Shown one piece after another: positions 18,443 to 26,363 of a DNA stretch of 64,000 nucleotides (within the stretch, counting starts at the first letter, position 1; the number at the start of each line of letters is the position of its first letter). Origin of the DNA: Pandoraea vervacti. Its GTDB lineage: Bacteria; Pseudomonadota; Gammaproteobacteria; Burkholderiales; Burkholderiaceae. The notes below the pieces were generated by a model. It did no database searches, was not told the DNA's origin, and saw only the letters and a program-made list of their open reading frames with translations. The position numbers and the translations under genes were made by a program. The stretch spans positions 5,332,001 to 5,396,000 of the forward strand of contig NZ_CP010897.2 of the NCBI RefSeq assembly GCF_000934605.2. The letters are read 5' to 3'.

Positions 18443-19729
18443 ATGAACGTCGAACGGCATCGCCGTCCGGTAGGGGCACGTTTCACCACGCAGTTGGCCA
18501 TGCATCGCCATTCGCATGCCATTGCGGGGGCTATGGGGCAATACGTCGGGTCTGCACGCCGCGTTGTCCTGACTATCCTGCTGAGCACCACCGCGCTGGC
18601 GAGCGCGAGCCTTGCGCTCGCCCAGACGCCGGCCAACGCGTCGGGGGCTGCCGCCGCGACGAGCGCTAACGGTGCGGTTGTCGCGCTGCCCTCGGTGGGT
18701 CCGGCCACGGCAATTCGCCCGGCCGTGCCGATCGGGCAGTCGACCGTTGCGCAGGGCGTGGCGCAGATCAAGGAGCGCTACAACCTCTCGCATGTCTGGT
18801 TGCGTACGGAGTCTGACAACGGCGTGGCGCTCGAAGCCGCCACGCCGGGCGACGATGTGCAGCAATTGCTGCCGGTGGCGAGCTTGTCGAAATCGGTCAC
18901 GGCCATCGGGATTGCGTTGCTCGTGCAGCAGGGCAAGTTATCGCTCGACGCCAGACTCGGCGACTTGCTCGACGCCTATGCGAGGCAACATGGCAAGCCG
19001 CTCGATCCGTCGTTGCGCGAACTCACGGTGCGACGCCTGCTCGCCCATCGGGCGGGGCTCGCGACCAATGGGTTCAACGATCCGGTCAACGGCCTGTTCA
19101 GCGGCCTGGCGATTCGACGGGTGGGGGGCAGCGCCGACTTCTTCAACTATCTCGACGCGGGCGACGCGAGCCACTCGAGCGGCAAGTCCGACTTCGTCTA
19201 CTCGAACGTCTCGTACCTGCTGCTCGGCATGGTGATCGAGGCGGTATCCGGCGAGGACTACAAGGATTTTTGCGAAACCTCCATCTTCGCGCCGCTGGGC
19301 GTCACCGACGCGAAGCTGCCCGACAACTGGCGTCTGCTCGCGCCGTTCGCCGGCTGGCAGATGTCAACGGGGGCGCTGCTCAAGGTGTGGCGTGTGTTCG
19401 ACATTCGGCGCCCGACGCTACTCACGGAGAAAACGCTTCGGTCATTACTGCTCGACAAGCAGGCCGGTCCGGTGAATTCGGATCGCGACGTGTTTTACAC
19501 GCTTGGCGTGTTCCTGCTCGCGGGTGCGGGGGATCGCAGCTACCGCGTCAGCCACGACGGCATCGCAGACTTTTTCCGCACGCAGTCGACTTATTACACG
19601 GTGGTGGAGAAAACAGTGCCGGGCGACAGCTGGGCGATGGTGGTGTCACCGATTCCGTCGCGCAGTCAGTTCGGGGCGCTTCAGCGCGACGTGCGGCGGA
19701 TCATTCGTCAGGCGCGTCTGGTGCCTTGA
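18443..19729 (+). CDS. Exported serine hydrolase, class C beta-lactamase/PBP-like fold
   Basis: A 428-residue protein with a long basic N-region and a hydrophobic signal or anchor segment at about 39-60, ending ALA-Q, so it acts in the periplasm or at the membrane. The serine nucleophile motif SLSK is at 147-150 and the second motif Tyr-Ser-Asn at 253-255. A plausible third motif, HDG in SHDGIADFF, lies near residue 368. The family includes AmpC-like lactamases, esterases and D-amino acid peptidases, and I cannot tell which this is. The ATG at 18443 has GGGGAG eight bases upstream; a GTG seven codons earlier is less likely. Its last 29 bases overlap the convergent GIY-YIG gene. Confidence 0.85.
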   Translation: MNVERHRRPVGARFTTQLAMHRHSHAIAGAMGQYVGSARRVVLTILLSTTALASASLALAQTPANASGAAAATSANGAVVALPSVGPATAIRPAVPIGQSTVAQGVAQIKERYNLSHVWLRTESDNGVALEAATPGDDVQQLLPVASLSKSVTAIGIALLVQQGKLSLDARLGDLLDAYARQHGKPLDPSLRELTVRRLLAHRAGLATNGFNDPVNGLFSGLAIRRVGGSADFFNYLDAGDASHSSGKSDFVYSNVSYLLLGMVIEAVSGEDYKDFCETSIFAPLGVTDAKLPDNWRLLAPFAGWQMSTGALLKVWRVFDIRRPTLLTEKTLRSLLLDKQAGPVNSDRDVFYTLGVFLLAGAGDRSYRVSHDGIADFFRTQSTYYTVVEKTVPGDSWAMVVSPIPSRSQFGALQRDVRRIIRQARLVP

Positions 19730-20162
19730 TGTCACTGCTGTCACTGCTGTCACCGCTGTCACTGCTGTCACCGAAGTCGCACACGAACGTTCCGGCGACG
19801 AGTGCACGTTTTTGCGACGCGCTCAGTTGCTTGACGCGGTACTCTGCGCGCGAGGCTGCCGCGCGATCGGCAAACGGCAGCGATAAGAGAATGCGCGACG
19901 GGGGATACGCCCGCGTGAAGCGCGCCCCCTTGCCCGCCACATGCGCCGCATAGCGCGCGTCGACATCGATCGCAATGCCGGTATAAATGCGCCCGCCCGC
20001 ACATTCCAGCAGGTAGAGATGCCAGGGTTTTGGGGCCGTGATCCGAGTGGTTTGGCTGGCTTCGTAATTCGCTTCCAACGCGTTGATCGTCCGTAAAGTG
20101 ACTGGTGGAATGCCGCATGAGGTCGACAAACATTGTAGCCTCGCGGCTTTTTCGCATTTCAC
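19701..20162 (-). CDS. GIY-YIG nuclease-superfamily protein
   Basis: A 153-residue protein at most; the GIY-YIG core runs from about residue 47 (PWHLYLLECAGGRIYTGI) through HVAGKGARFTRAYPP and ends near residue 120. It resembles the UPF0213/YhbQ group of small stand-alone domains, whose cellular role is unclear. The only ATG in frame is at 20162, but the core starts late, so a TTG start nearer 20070 is possible. The C-terminal DSSDSGDSSDSSD tail comes from a 9-base repeat, and the stop lies inside the 3' end of the convergent serine hydrolase gene. Confidence 0.75.
   Translation of the reverse strand: MKCEKAARLQCLSTSCGIPPVTLRTINALEANYEASQTTRITAPKPWHLYLLECAGGRIYTGIAIDVDARYAAHVAGKGARFTRAYPPSRILLSLPFADRAAASRAEYRVKQLSASQKRALVAGTFVCDFGDSSDSGDSSDSSDIKAPDAPDE
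19732..19776. repeat. Five 9-base repeats between two converging genes
   Basis: TCACTGCTG, TCACTGCTG, TCACCGCTG, TCACTGCTG and TCACCGAAG run uninterrupted at 19732-19776, directly behind the serine hydrolase stop. On the minus strand they code for the acidic Ser/Asp tail of the GIY-YIG protein. Confidence 0.9.
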
Positions 20163-20278
20163 CGGACGCGACGAGCGAAATGTTGTTCCTGCAGTCCGTC
20201 ATTGCCGACAGGACGAAAGTCGCCGCAGCGGACCATGTAAGATCTTGGTTCTGGCCCAACACCAAAACCACAAGCGCC

Positions 20279-21742
20279 ATGACCGAATCTGCTGCACCGC
20301 AGGCCCCACATTCATCACAGCCGTCGGACGTCGCGCGTCGCGAGCGGTTGCGCTCACGTCTGAAAGCGCTAGGCGGTTACGCTGCCTATGTCGTGCTCGC
20401 GCTCGCGTTGTGGGGGGCGAGCCATGGCAGTCCCGCCCTCGGCTTGTCGCCCATGGCCGCGCAAGCCGCCGTGCTCGTGCTGTTCACGATCGGTGCGTGG
20501 GCGTTCGGGCTGTTCCCGGAGCCCGTGACCACGCTCACCTTCTTCCTGCTCGCTGTGTTGCTTCATGTGGCGAAGCCCGAAGTCGTCTTTGCGGGGTTTC
20601 ACTCGGCGGCGTGGTGGCTGGTCTTCGGCGGCGCCGTCACCGGACTTGCCGTGCGCACGACAGGGCTCGGCACACGGCTCGCATCGACCGTGTTCGCGCT
20701 CAGGCGTCCGACCTACCCCCGATACGTCATGTCGGTGATGATCGCCAGCGTCGGCCTCGCGTTCGTCATGCCCTCCACGACCGGGCGTATCCTGTTGCTC
20801 ATCCCCATCGTGCTCGCGCTGGCAGATCGCATCGGACTCGCCGAGGGACGGCGCGGGCGCACCGGACTTGTGATGACGGTCGCTGCGGGCAGCTACATGC
20901 CGCCGACCACAATCCTTCCCGCCAACATTCCGAACAGCGTGCTGATGGGCGCGGCCGATTCGTTCTACGGCGTGAAGCTGCATTACGCGCCATACCTGCT
21001 GCTGCACTTCCCTGTGCTCGGGGCGCTCAAGGCGGCAATTCTCGTCTGGGTCATCTGTCGTCTGTTCCCGGACGACGGCCCACTCACGAGCCCGGCCTCC
21101 ACAACGCCACCGCCGCTGACGGCCGATGGCCGGCGTCTGGCCATCCTGCTCGCGCTAGCCCTCGCCAGCTTCGCGACCGACGCGTGGCATGGCATCTCTC
21201 CGGCATGGATCTCGGTCGCGGCGGCCATCCTCTGCCTGTTGCCGGCGATTCACATCGTCTCACCGAAGACCTTCGCGGATCAGATGCAGATCACGCCACT
21301 GATTTACGTTGCCGGCTTTCTGGGGGTCGGTGCCGTCGTGGCGGATACGGGACTGGGAGAAAAGGTGGCGCGCCTTTGCCTGGACGCCGTAGGCATGGCG
21401 CCCGGCACGCCGGTCATCAACGCGGCCTGGCTCATCGCCATCGGCGCGGCCATCGGGCTCGTTGCCACGCTGCCGGGACTGCCGGCGGTACTCACGCCGC
21501 TCGCCGGCCAGCTCTCCGCAGCGAGCGGCCTTCCCCTATATACGGTGCTGATGCTCCAAGTGCCGGTGTTCTCGACCGTTCTGCTGCCGTATCAGAGCCC
21601 GCCGATGATGATCGCCATGCATCTGGGGGGTGTCGGTATGCGCGATGGCACGCGATTGACCGTCGTCATGACGGCCATCACGCTCGTGCTCTTGTTTCCG
21701 CTGGATTATCTGTGGTGGCGGGGGCTCGGCATGTTGCCGTGA
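20279..21742 (+). CDS. SLC13/DASS-family anion permease
   Basis: A 487-residue inner membrane transporter with about 12 helices. The divalent anion:Na+ symporter signature shows as FVMPSTTGRILLLIPIVLALADR near residues 163-185 and again in PVFSTVLLPYQSPPMMIAM near 435-453, the two half-site hairpins of this fold. Substrates in the family are dicarboxylates, citrate or sulfate; none can be assigned here. I start at the ATG at 20279 because the 58-residue in-frame extension lies across the start of the divergent GIY-YIG gene and is not hydrophobic. Its final 37 bases overlap the end of the sseE-like gene on the other strand. Confidence 0.85.
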   Translation: MTESAAPQAPHSSQPSDVARRERLRSRLKALGGYAAYVVLALALWGASHGSPALGLSPMAAQAAVLVLFTIGAWAFGLFPEPVTTLTFFLLAVLLHVAKPEVVFAGFHSAAWWLVFGGAVTGLAVRTTGLGTRLASTVFALRRPTYPRYVMSVMIASVGLAFVMPSTTGRILLLIPIVLALADRIGLAEGRRGRTGLVMTVAAGSYMPPTTILPANIPNSVLMGAADSFYGVKLHYAPYLLLHFPVLGALKAAILVWVICRLFPDDGPLTSPASTTPPPLTADGRRLAILLALALASFATDAWHGISPAWISVAAAILCLLPAIHIVSPKTFADQMQITPLIYVAGFLGVGAVVADTGLGEKVARLCLDAVGMAPGTPVINAAWLIAIGAAIGLVATLPGLPAVLTPLAGQLSAASGLPLYTVLMLQVPVFSTVLLPYQSPPMMIAMHLGGVGMRDGTRLTVVMTAITLVLLFPLDYLWWRGLGMLP

Positions 21743-22266
21743 CCCGGCGAGGCGGATGCTCGGGAGACGGAGGCAGCCGAGGCGGACGAAGCTGACGAAG
21801 CAGATGACGACGTGCCGAGGCCGCTCATGCGCCGCGTGGGCACGCCGTGTTGCACGCGACAGAACACGAGCCAGCGATCGCCGTCTTCGTCGCGCCAGAA
21901 CGCGCCTTCGCGCTCGAGAATCGCCCCCAGGCGCACACGCATCTCGCGCAGCTTCGGATCGCTCACGCCAGGCAGAATCATGCCTCGTACATAGCTCAGA
22001 TGCGGGACGGTGCGCAACAGCGTCCGTATGAGTTGGCAAAAACGCCGCACGGCATGCTCACTCGAACGCGCGCCGTCATCGAGCCGGAAATCGGTGATCG
22101 TCAGCACGTAGCCTGCCGTCAGCTTTTCCAGACGATGACACAGGGACAACTCGCCGTTCTCGACGCGCTGCCCCATTTCGACATGCATGCGCTCGCAGAC
22201 TTCCGTGCGCGCCGTGAAACGGTGAGTCCGAAAAAATGCCGCAACGGCGCGCTCGCAGACTGTCAT
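21706..22266 (-). CDS. SseE/EseE-like type III secretion protein
   Basis: A 186-residue protein, last of the translocon operon. Residues 1-138 resemble SPI-2 SseE as I remember it: a helical start (ERAVAAFFRTHRFTAR), a central FCQLIRTLLRTVPHLSYVRG corresponding to the LLGLLRG-HHPQL stretch, and GAFWRDEDGDRWLVFCR corresponding to its GA-DGDNW ending. EseE of Edwardsiella is a chaperone for the translocon. Position directly after the sseD-like gene (4-base gap) agrees. The last 45 residues, Ser/Ala-rich, are extra and come from a 9-base-repeat-like region that overlaps the convergent SLC13 gene. The ATG at 22266 lacks a ribosome binding site, implying coupling. Confidence 0.7.
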   Translation of the reverse strand: MTVCERAVAAFFRTHRFTARTEVCERMHVEMGQRVENGELSLCHRLEKLTAGYVLTITDFRLDDGARSSEHAVRRFCQLIRTLLRTVPHLSYVRGMILPGVSDPKLREMRVRLGAILEREGAFWRDEDGDRWLVFCRVQHGVPTRRMSGLGTSSSASSASSASAASVSRASASPGHGNMPSPRHHR

Positions 22267-22270
22267 GGGG

Positions 22271-22939
22271 TCAGCGAATCACGTCGTACATCTTCGTGAC
22301 CTGTTGGCCGATCATGCCGTACATCGAGCGCGAGACGTCGCGAATGTCGGCACTCGTGGCGTCGATGCGCTGACGCAGGCGCTCGTTGGTCCGACGCGTC
22401 TCCTCCGTGAGCGACATTTCGAACTCCCCCAGCACATCGTTGTCGCGACCCGCGAGCGAATCGTCGTTGGAGACCACGTCGAACGGCGACTTCACGAACT
22501 GGCTCACGCCCTTGGTCGTCTCGCCAACCGCCGTGCCTACCATGCGCAGCTTGCCCAGTTCACCGCCAAACCCCGCAGCGCCCGAGCCCACACCTCCGAC
22601 CAGCGAGAAGCTGCCCGAGACGATGCCGCCAATCGCCGACATCAGACCGGCGTTGTAGTGCGACCGGTTGGCGTTGTACTTTTCGGTGCGCGCCGTCACG
22701 CCGCGCTCGAAGACCATCGCGTCGTGACGGGTGCGGTATGCCTGGTCGGTATTGCGCTCGGCAACGCGCATCGCGAGGAACAGCGCGATGAGCGTCTGCG
22801 CCGACTGAAGGCCGTCCATTTGTTCGGTGATGCGCGCGCTTCGCGTCGTCTGCGCCTGTGCGCTATCGCGCGACGCGCCGATTGCCGCGCGCTGCGCCAG
22901 CGTGCGGCTTGTGTGGGCCATACCCAGTGTCATCGTCAT
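22271..22939 (-). CDS. sctB: Type III translocon pore protein, SctB (SseD/EspB/YopD-like)
   Basis: A 222-residue secreted translocator. It has one strongly hydrophobic Gly/Ser-rich segment at 96-126 (LMSAIGGIVSGSFSLVGG), a second apolar stretch near 46-60 (SAQTLIALFLAMRVA), and a long amphipathic C-terminal helix (160-222), the usual minor-translocator layout. SctB inserts with SctE into the host membrane to form the pore. The start at 22939 follows GGGAG with five bases between; the upstream codons to 22963 overlap that site. It lies 64 bases after the sctE-like gene and 4 before the sseE-like gene. There is no N-terminal Sec signal, as expected for a type III substrate. Confidence 0.8.
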   Translation of the reverse strand: MTMTLGMAHTSRTLAQRAAIGASRDSAQAQTTRSARITEQMDGLQSAQTLIALFLAMRVAERNTDQAYRTRHDAMVFERGVTARTEKYNANRSHYNAGLMSAIGGIVSGSFSLVGGVGSGAAGFGGELGKLRMVGTAVGETTKGVSQFVKSPFDVVSNDDSLAGRDNDVLGEFEMSLTEETRRTNERLRQRIDATSADIRDVSRSMYGMIGQQVTKMYDVIR

Positions 22940-23003
22940 ATATGCTCCCAAAATAAGTGGCACGACTTGCGCCGTGCCGTTGGACTCGGATCGTGCTGCG
23001 CCA

Positions 23004-24518
23004 TCAGGCGCGCGCCGCCGATGCCGCCATCCGGATACGCATCTCGCCAGTCTTCTGTACCTGTTCGCCGGCGCTGAGCGCGATGTCGTTTTGCTGCCCC
23101 ACGAGCGTTTCCATCCGCTTGGCGGTGCGCTTCTTGTCGTCGCCGTTCATGTCCAGCAGCAACTGCAGCCACAGCATGTCGACGGAAAGATCGCGGGCCT
23201 CGTTCTGCAACTTCGCGCGCTGCACCCCCACGATGCCCTGCCCCAGCCCATTGGCCCCTGCGAACGTTGCACGAATGGCGTGCGACAGTGACCAGCTGCC
23301 GCGCGCCAGCGCGAAATAGCCCTGCGTATTCATGCGTGACGTGAACGACTTCGTCAGTCCTTTGGCCGTGACCGCCTTACCGCGCGCGACCTGTTTGGCC
23401 GCCGTCTTCGCTACCTTGTCGAATGCCCGTGAAGCCATCTTCTCGATCATCTGCTGGGTAAATTGCTCGGCCATGCGGTTAAAGCCCGCCTTGACCAAAC
23501 GGCGGGCGCTTTGCGTGCCGCTCTGAAGCAATGATCGGCCCACGCGTTTGCCGACTTCGTTGCCGACCACGTAACCGATTTCGGAGACGACGCGCGTCTT
23601 GATCGCGCTCACGGCGGCCTTGTCGCCAGACTTCACCGCCTGCTCCAGTGCTTCGGCGGCCCCGGCCTTAAACACCCGGCTCGCAGCTTTGGTCGTTGCC
23701 CGCTTGGCGAGAAACCCCTTTACCGACGAGCCAAAGCCGACCACCATGCCCAGCATCTGGAACGCGAGTTGGGCGTGTCCCCACTTGGCGGCCTCCTTCT
23801 CGTGATACGCCGCGTGCTTTGGATCGGCCAGCGCCATGGTCTTGTGATACGCGGCCCCCATTCCCGCAATGCCCGCCCCGACGTCCGCCACGCCGCCCGC
23901 GATCATCATCGGATTCATGGTGAGCACGCCGGTGACGACCTTGACGGCGCCGACCACGACATCCACCGCCGCGATGATCCAGTCGAAAATCACGCCGAAG
24001 ATGCCGCCCTTACGGGCTTTGTTGGCATCCTCCGCCTTGGCGTCCATCTGCTCGCGGTACTTCTGAATGTCCTGCTGGCGCAGCTTGTCCTGCCGCTCGG
24101 CGAGGAGTTCCAGCGCACGTTGCGTCGACTTCGCCGTGTCGCCGAGCGAGTCCATGGCGGTCATCGAGGCCATCATCGCGAGCGTCGACGGATCGACGTT
24201 TTCCAGCGCGGCGAGATTCGCGTCACCTGCCGTATTCGACGATCGCAGGGCCTTCGCCGCCATCCCTGCGCCGACCTCGAACAGGCGATCGAGCAGACGT
24301 GAGAAGGCGCTGTCCGCCTCGCGCCAGTCGGCGCCGGCCGGTGCGTCCGGCACAAAGTCTTCGGTGCGAAGCCAATCCGCGCGTTGACGACGCTGGCGAT
24401 CCGCACGCGTGGCGTTGGCAGATTCGAGTGCGTCGCTCTGCATGCGCGCCATCGATGCGGCATCGACACCGCCCATGGGCGGTGAGTAGGCTTGCACCCG
24501 GGATGCGATAAGGGTCAT
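23004..24518 (-). CDS. sctE: Type III translocon pore protein, SctE (SseC/EspD/YopB/IpaB-like)
   Basis: A 504-residue major translocator, the size of SseC. In order it has a hydrophilic N-terminus, a coiled coil at about 125-168 (STQRALELLAERQDKLRQQD), a first hydrophobic hairpin at 171-225 (GGIFGVIFDWIIAAVDVVVG and IAGGVADVGAGIAGMG), a second apolar region at 248-270, and a basic helical C-terminal half. This is the YopB/SseC pattern. The ATG at 24518 overlaps the chaperone stop as ATGA; longer readings to 24917 run through the chaperone gene. As in SPI-2 the cognate class II chaperone is encoded immediately upstream. Confidence 0.88.
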   Translation of the reverse strand: MTLIASRVQAYSPPMGGVDAASMARMQSDALESANATRADRQRRQRADWLRTEDFVPDAPAGADWREADSAFSRLLDRLFEVGAGMAAKALRSSNTAGDANLAALENVDPSTLAMMASMTAMDSLGDTAKSTQRALELLAERQDKLRQQDIQKYREQMDAKAEDANKARKGGIFGVIFDWIIAAVDVVVGAVKVVTGVLTMNPMMIAGGVADVGAGIAGMGAAYHKTMALADPKHAAYHEKEAAKWGHAQLAFQMLGMVVGFGSSVKGFLAKRATTKAASRVFKAGAAEALEQAVKSGDKAAVSAIKTRVVSEIGYVVGNEVGKRVGRSLLQSGTQSARRLVKAGFNRMAEQFTQQMIEKMASRAFDKVAKTAAKQVARGKAVTAKGLTKSFTSRMNTQGYFALARGSWSLSHAIRATFAGANGLGQGIVGVQRAKLQNEARDLSVDMLWLQLLLDMNGDDKKRTAKRMETLVGQQNDIALSAGEQVQKTGEMRIRMAASAARA

Positions 24519-25051
24519 GGTGTTTTTCTTCGTTCCGAGTTTCGAAGGAGGGCATCGCACCGCGCCCGCGCCGAGCGAGCCAGCGATGCGTGCTGCGGCA
24601 GTTGTGCGCACAGACGCAGCGTGGCGCGGTACGACCGGCCCGCGAATTCCACGTTGCCGATGTGCTCGTAGCTGATCCCGGCGAGATACGGCGGGCGCGG
24701 GTCCGATGCGCGAATCACGCCCGCCTTCGCGAAACACGGCAACGCTTCGCGGTGCTGACCGAGTCGCTGATAACAAAGCCCGAGTCCGTACCAGTCCTCG
24801 AACGACCATTGGTCGAGCGTCGCGAGCAGGAAGTAGACGCGCTGCGCCCCTGCGACATGCCCCTGCGAGAATCGCTCGGCCGCATAGGCGCGCACGATCT
24901 CGAGATCGGTTTCGCACAGGTCGGCCAGCATGCGAAGTGCGCCGCCACGCTCGAAGAATCGCGAAAGAATGGCCGGCTCGTCTTGCGTCGTAGCGACGGA
25001 TGTCGCGGCAGTTGCGGCCGCCCCGGTGTCCTGGACCATCGTCGCGCTCAT
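24515..25051 (-). CDS. LcrH/SycD/SscA-type class II TPR chaperone
   Basis: A 178-residue protein with the SycD-family fold: three tetratricopeptide repeats between about residues 55 and 150. The clearest is DWYGLGLCYQRLGQHREALP, followed by PPYLAGISYEHIGNVEFAGR. Such chaperones hold the two pore translocators in the cytoplasm before export. A Thr/Ala-rich stretch of some 25 residues precedes the conserved FFERGGALRMLADL helix. It is coupled on both sides by 4-base ATGA overlaps, with the EspA-like gene before it and the sctE-like gene after it, the exact place of sscA in SPI-2. Confidence 0.88.
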   Translation of the reverse strand: MSATMVQDTGAAATAATSVATTQDEPAILSRFFERGGALRMLADLCETDLEIVRAYAAERFSQGHVAGAQRVYFLLATLDQWSFEDWYGLGLCYQRLGQHREALPCFAKAGVIRASDPRPPYLAGISYEHIGNVEFAGRSYRATLRLCAQLPQHASLARSARARCDALLRNSERRKTP

Positions 25052-25686
25052 GTGCGCATCGACCCGTTGATCTGATTGAGCTGCGAGCCTTGCGAGCTAT
25101 AAATCGTATTCACGAGGGTCGATGCACCGTTGTATTCCTGAAGCTTCTTGTTGATCCTGATCTGGTCGACGGTGCGGCTGTCGGACGCCTTCTCCACGAA
25201 ACCTTCCGCAGCCGCCTTGAGCGAGCGAAGGTTGGCGGCCGTGTAGTCGGCCGTCGTGCGAGACGTGTAACCGCTCTCGCCGACACGCTTGTCCCGCCCC
25301 TCCCACTCCATCAGCGTCTTCTTCGTGCCGTTCTGATCGACGGAAATCTCGAGGTTGTGCTTGTCGAAGAAACCCCGGATGCCATCACCGAGGGCGACTT
25401 TCTTCGACGTGTCGGAACCGATCTCGTTGATCAGCGACTCGATCTGATTGGCCGCATCGCGCGCCTCCTGCCCTTCCTTCTGGCGGCTCTGCATCTCCTG
25501 AATCATGTTCTGGGCTTCGCCGTTGTTCATCTCCATCATCAACATGGCATAAGCGGCGAGCGTCCCGTGGAAATCGAGCTTCTCGATGACGCCGCCAATG
25601 GATACGTCGCGGATCAGGCCGCCGCGCAGCGGGCTATGGAACGAAGCAGCGCCCGACGGGGCGCCGGCACCGTAAAGAGTGGTCAT
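25048..25686 (-). CDS. EspA/SseB-like translocon filament or tip protein (copy 2)
   Basis: A 212-residue type III substrate candidate without Sec signal. An apolar helix (FHGTLAAYAMLMMEMNNGEAQ, about 38-60) is followed by a charged coiled-coil-prone stretch (NMIQEMQSRQKEGQEARDAA), a variable middle, and a C-terminal helix ending in an apolar STLVNTIYSSQGSQLNQI. This is the EspA/SseB arrangement, in which N- and C-terminal helices pack into a filament extending the needle. Size (EspA 192, SseB 196 residues) and place before the SscA-like chaperone agree. Its C-terminal third aligns with the neighbouring copy at 25773-26351. AGGAA lies nine bases before the ATG. Confidence 0.75.
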   Translation of the reverse strand: MTTLYGAGAPSGAASFHSPLRGGLIRDVSIGGVIEKLDFHGTLAAYAMLMMEMNNGEAQNMIQEMQSRQKEGQEARDAANQIESLINEIGSDTSKKVALGDGIRGFFDKHNLEISVDQNGTKKTLMEWEGRDKRVGESGYTSRTTADYTAANLRSLKAAAEGFVEKASDSRTVDQIRINKKLQEYNGASTLVNTIYSSQGSQLNQINGSMRT

Positions 25687-25740
25687 GGGGTTGGGTTCCT
25701 GTCATTCATTGAACGGATGGGTGCGGCGTTGCACTGAACG

Positions 25741-25758
25741 CGCCGGATTGCGCCGGCG
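25741..25758. other. Small hairpin between the two filament-like genes
   Basis: CGCCGG (25741-25746) pairs with CCGGCG (25753-25758) around six bases, inside the 86-base gap between the two EspA/SseB-like genes. It has no T-run. It could set relative expression by RNA processing or partial termination, but nothing shows this directly. Confidence 0.35.
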
Positions 25759-25772
25759 TAGTGCAGTGCGTA

Positions 25773-26351
25773 TCAAAGACTGCTCACGAGTCGTTTCATC
25801 ATTTCGCCCAGTCGGGAGATGACCGCGTTGTACAGCGTGAGCGTGTTGTCGTAGCGCGTGACGAAACGCTTGAGCTGGATCTGCTCGCTCGTGCTCGACG
25901 CCCCATCGTTCATCGCGAGCGACTGGAGTCTTGCACCGAGCGCCTGAAGACCGGCGACGTCGAACGGCGCGCGCGCCGCATGTGCGGACAATAGTCCGTG
26001 ACGAACGGCAAAGTCTTGCAGCGACGACGGCAACGTCCGAGACATGCCACCCTCGGACGCGTCCTTCGACAGGGTGTCCACCAGCGCGCCGAAGTCGCTC
26101 GCCTCGCGAGCCACGCTCATGCGCGCCTGCGCGTTCGCAAGCCACGCATCGGCTTGCCGCTGCAGCGCGCTCAGTTGCGCATCGGCGACGGCGATGGTGG
26201 CGAGCATCGGATTGTCGGATGACGGCGAAGGAGAGACGGGCGCGTTGGCGAGGCTCGCCGCATTCTGCGTCGTGTTTCCCGCCTTGTGTCCGACGCCGCC
26301 CAGTGCGTGCAAAGACGTATGGGCCGCGTGTGAAGACAACCGGAAGTTCAT
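25773..26351 (-). CDS. EspA/SseB-like translocon filament or tip protein (copy 1)
   Basis: A 192-residue protein, paralogous to its downstream neighbour. The C-terminal EQIQLKRFVTRYDNTLTLYN lines up with DQIRINKKLQEYNGASTLVN of the other copy (seven identical, several similar), and the middle LPSSLQDFAVRHGLLS matches its GIRGFFDKHNLEIS. A helix near 48-80 (MLATIAVADAQLSALQRQAD) precedes this. The first 45 residues are Ser/Ala/His-rich and disordered, typical of a type III export signal. The ATG at 26351 has GGGGAGG five bases upstream, within the 12-base gap after the sseA-like gene. Whether it builds filament, caps it, or replaces copy 2 cannot be told. Confidence 0.68.
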   Translation of the reverse strand: MNFRLSSHAAHTSLHALGGVGHKAGNTTQNAASLANAPVSPSPSSDNPMLATIAVADAQLSALQRQADAWLANAQARMSVAREASDFGALVDTLSKDASEGGMSRTLPSSLQDFAVRHGLLSAHAARAPFDVAGLQALGARLQSLAMNDGASSTSEQIQLKRFVTRYDNTLTLYNAVISRLGEMMKRLVSSL

Positions 26352-26363
26352 GGTCACCTCCCC

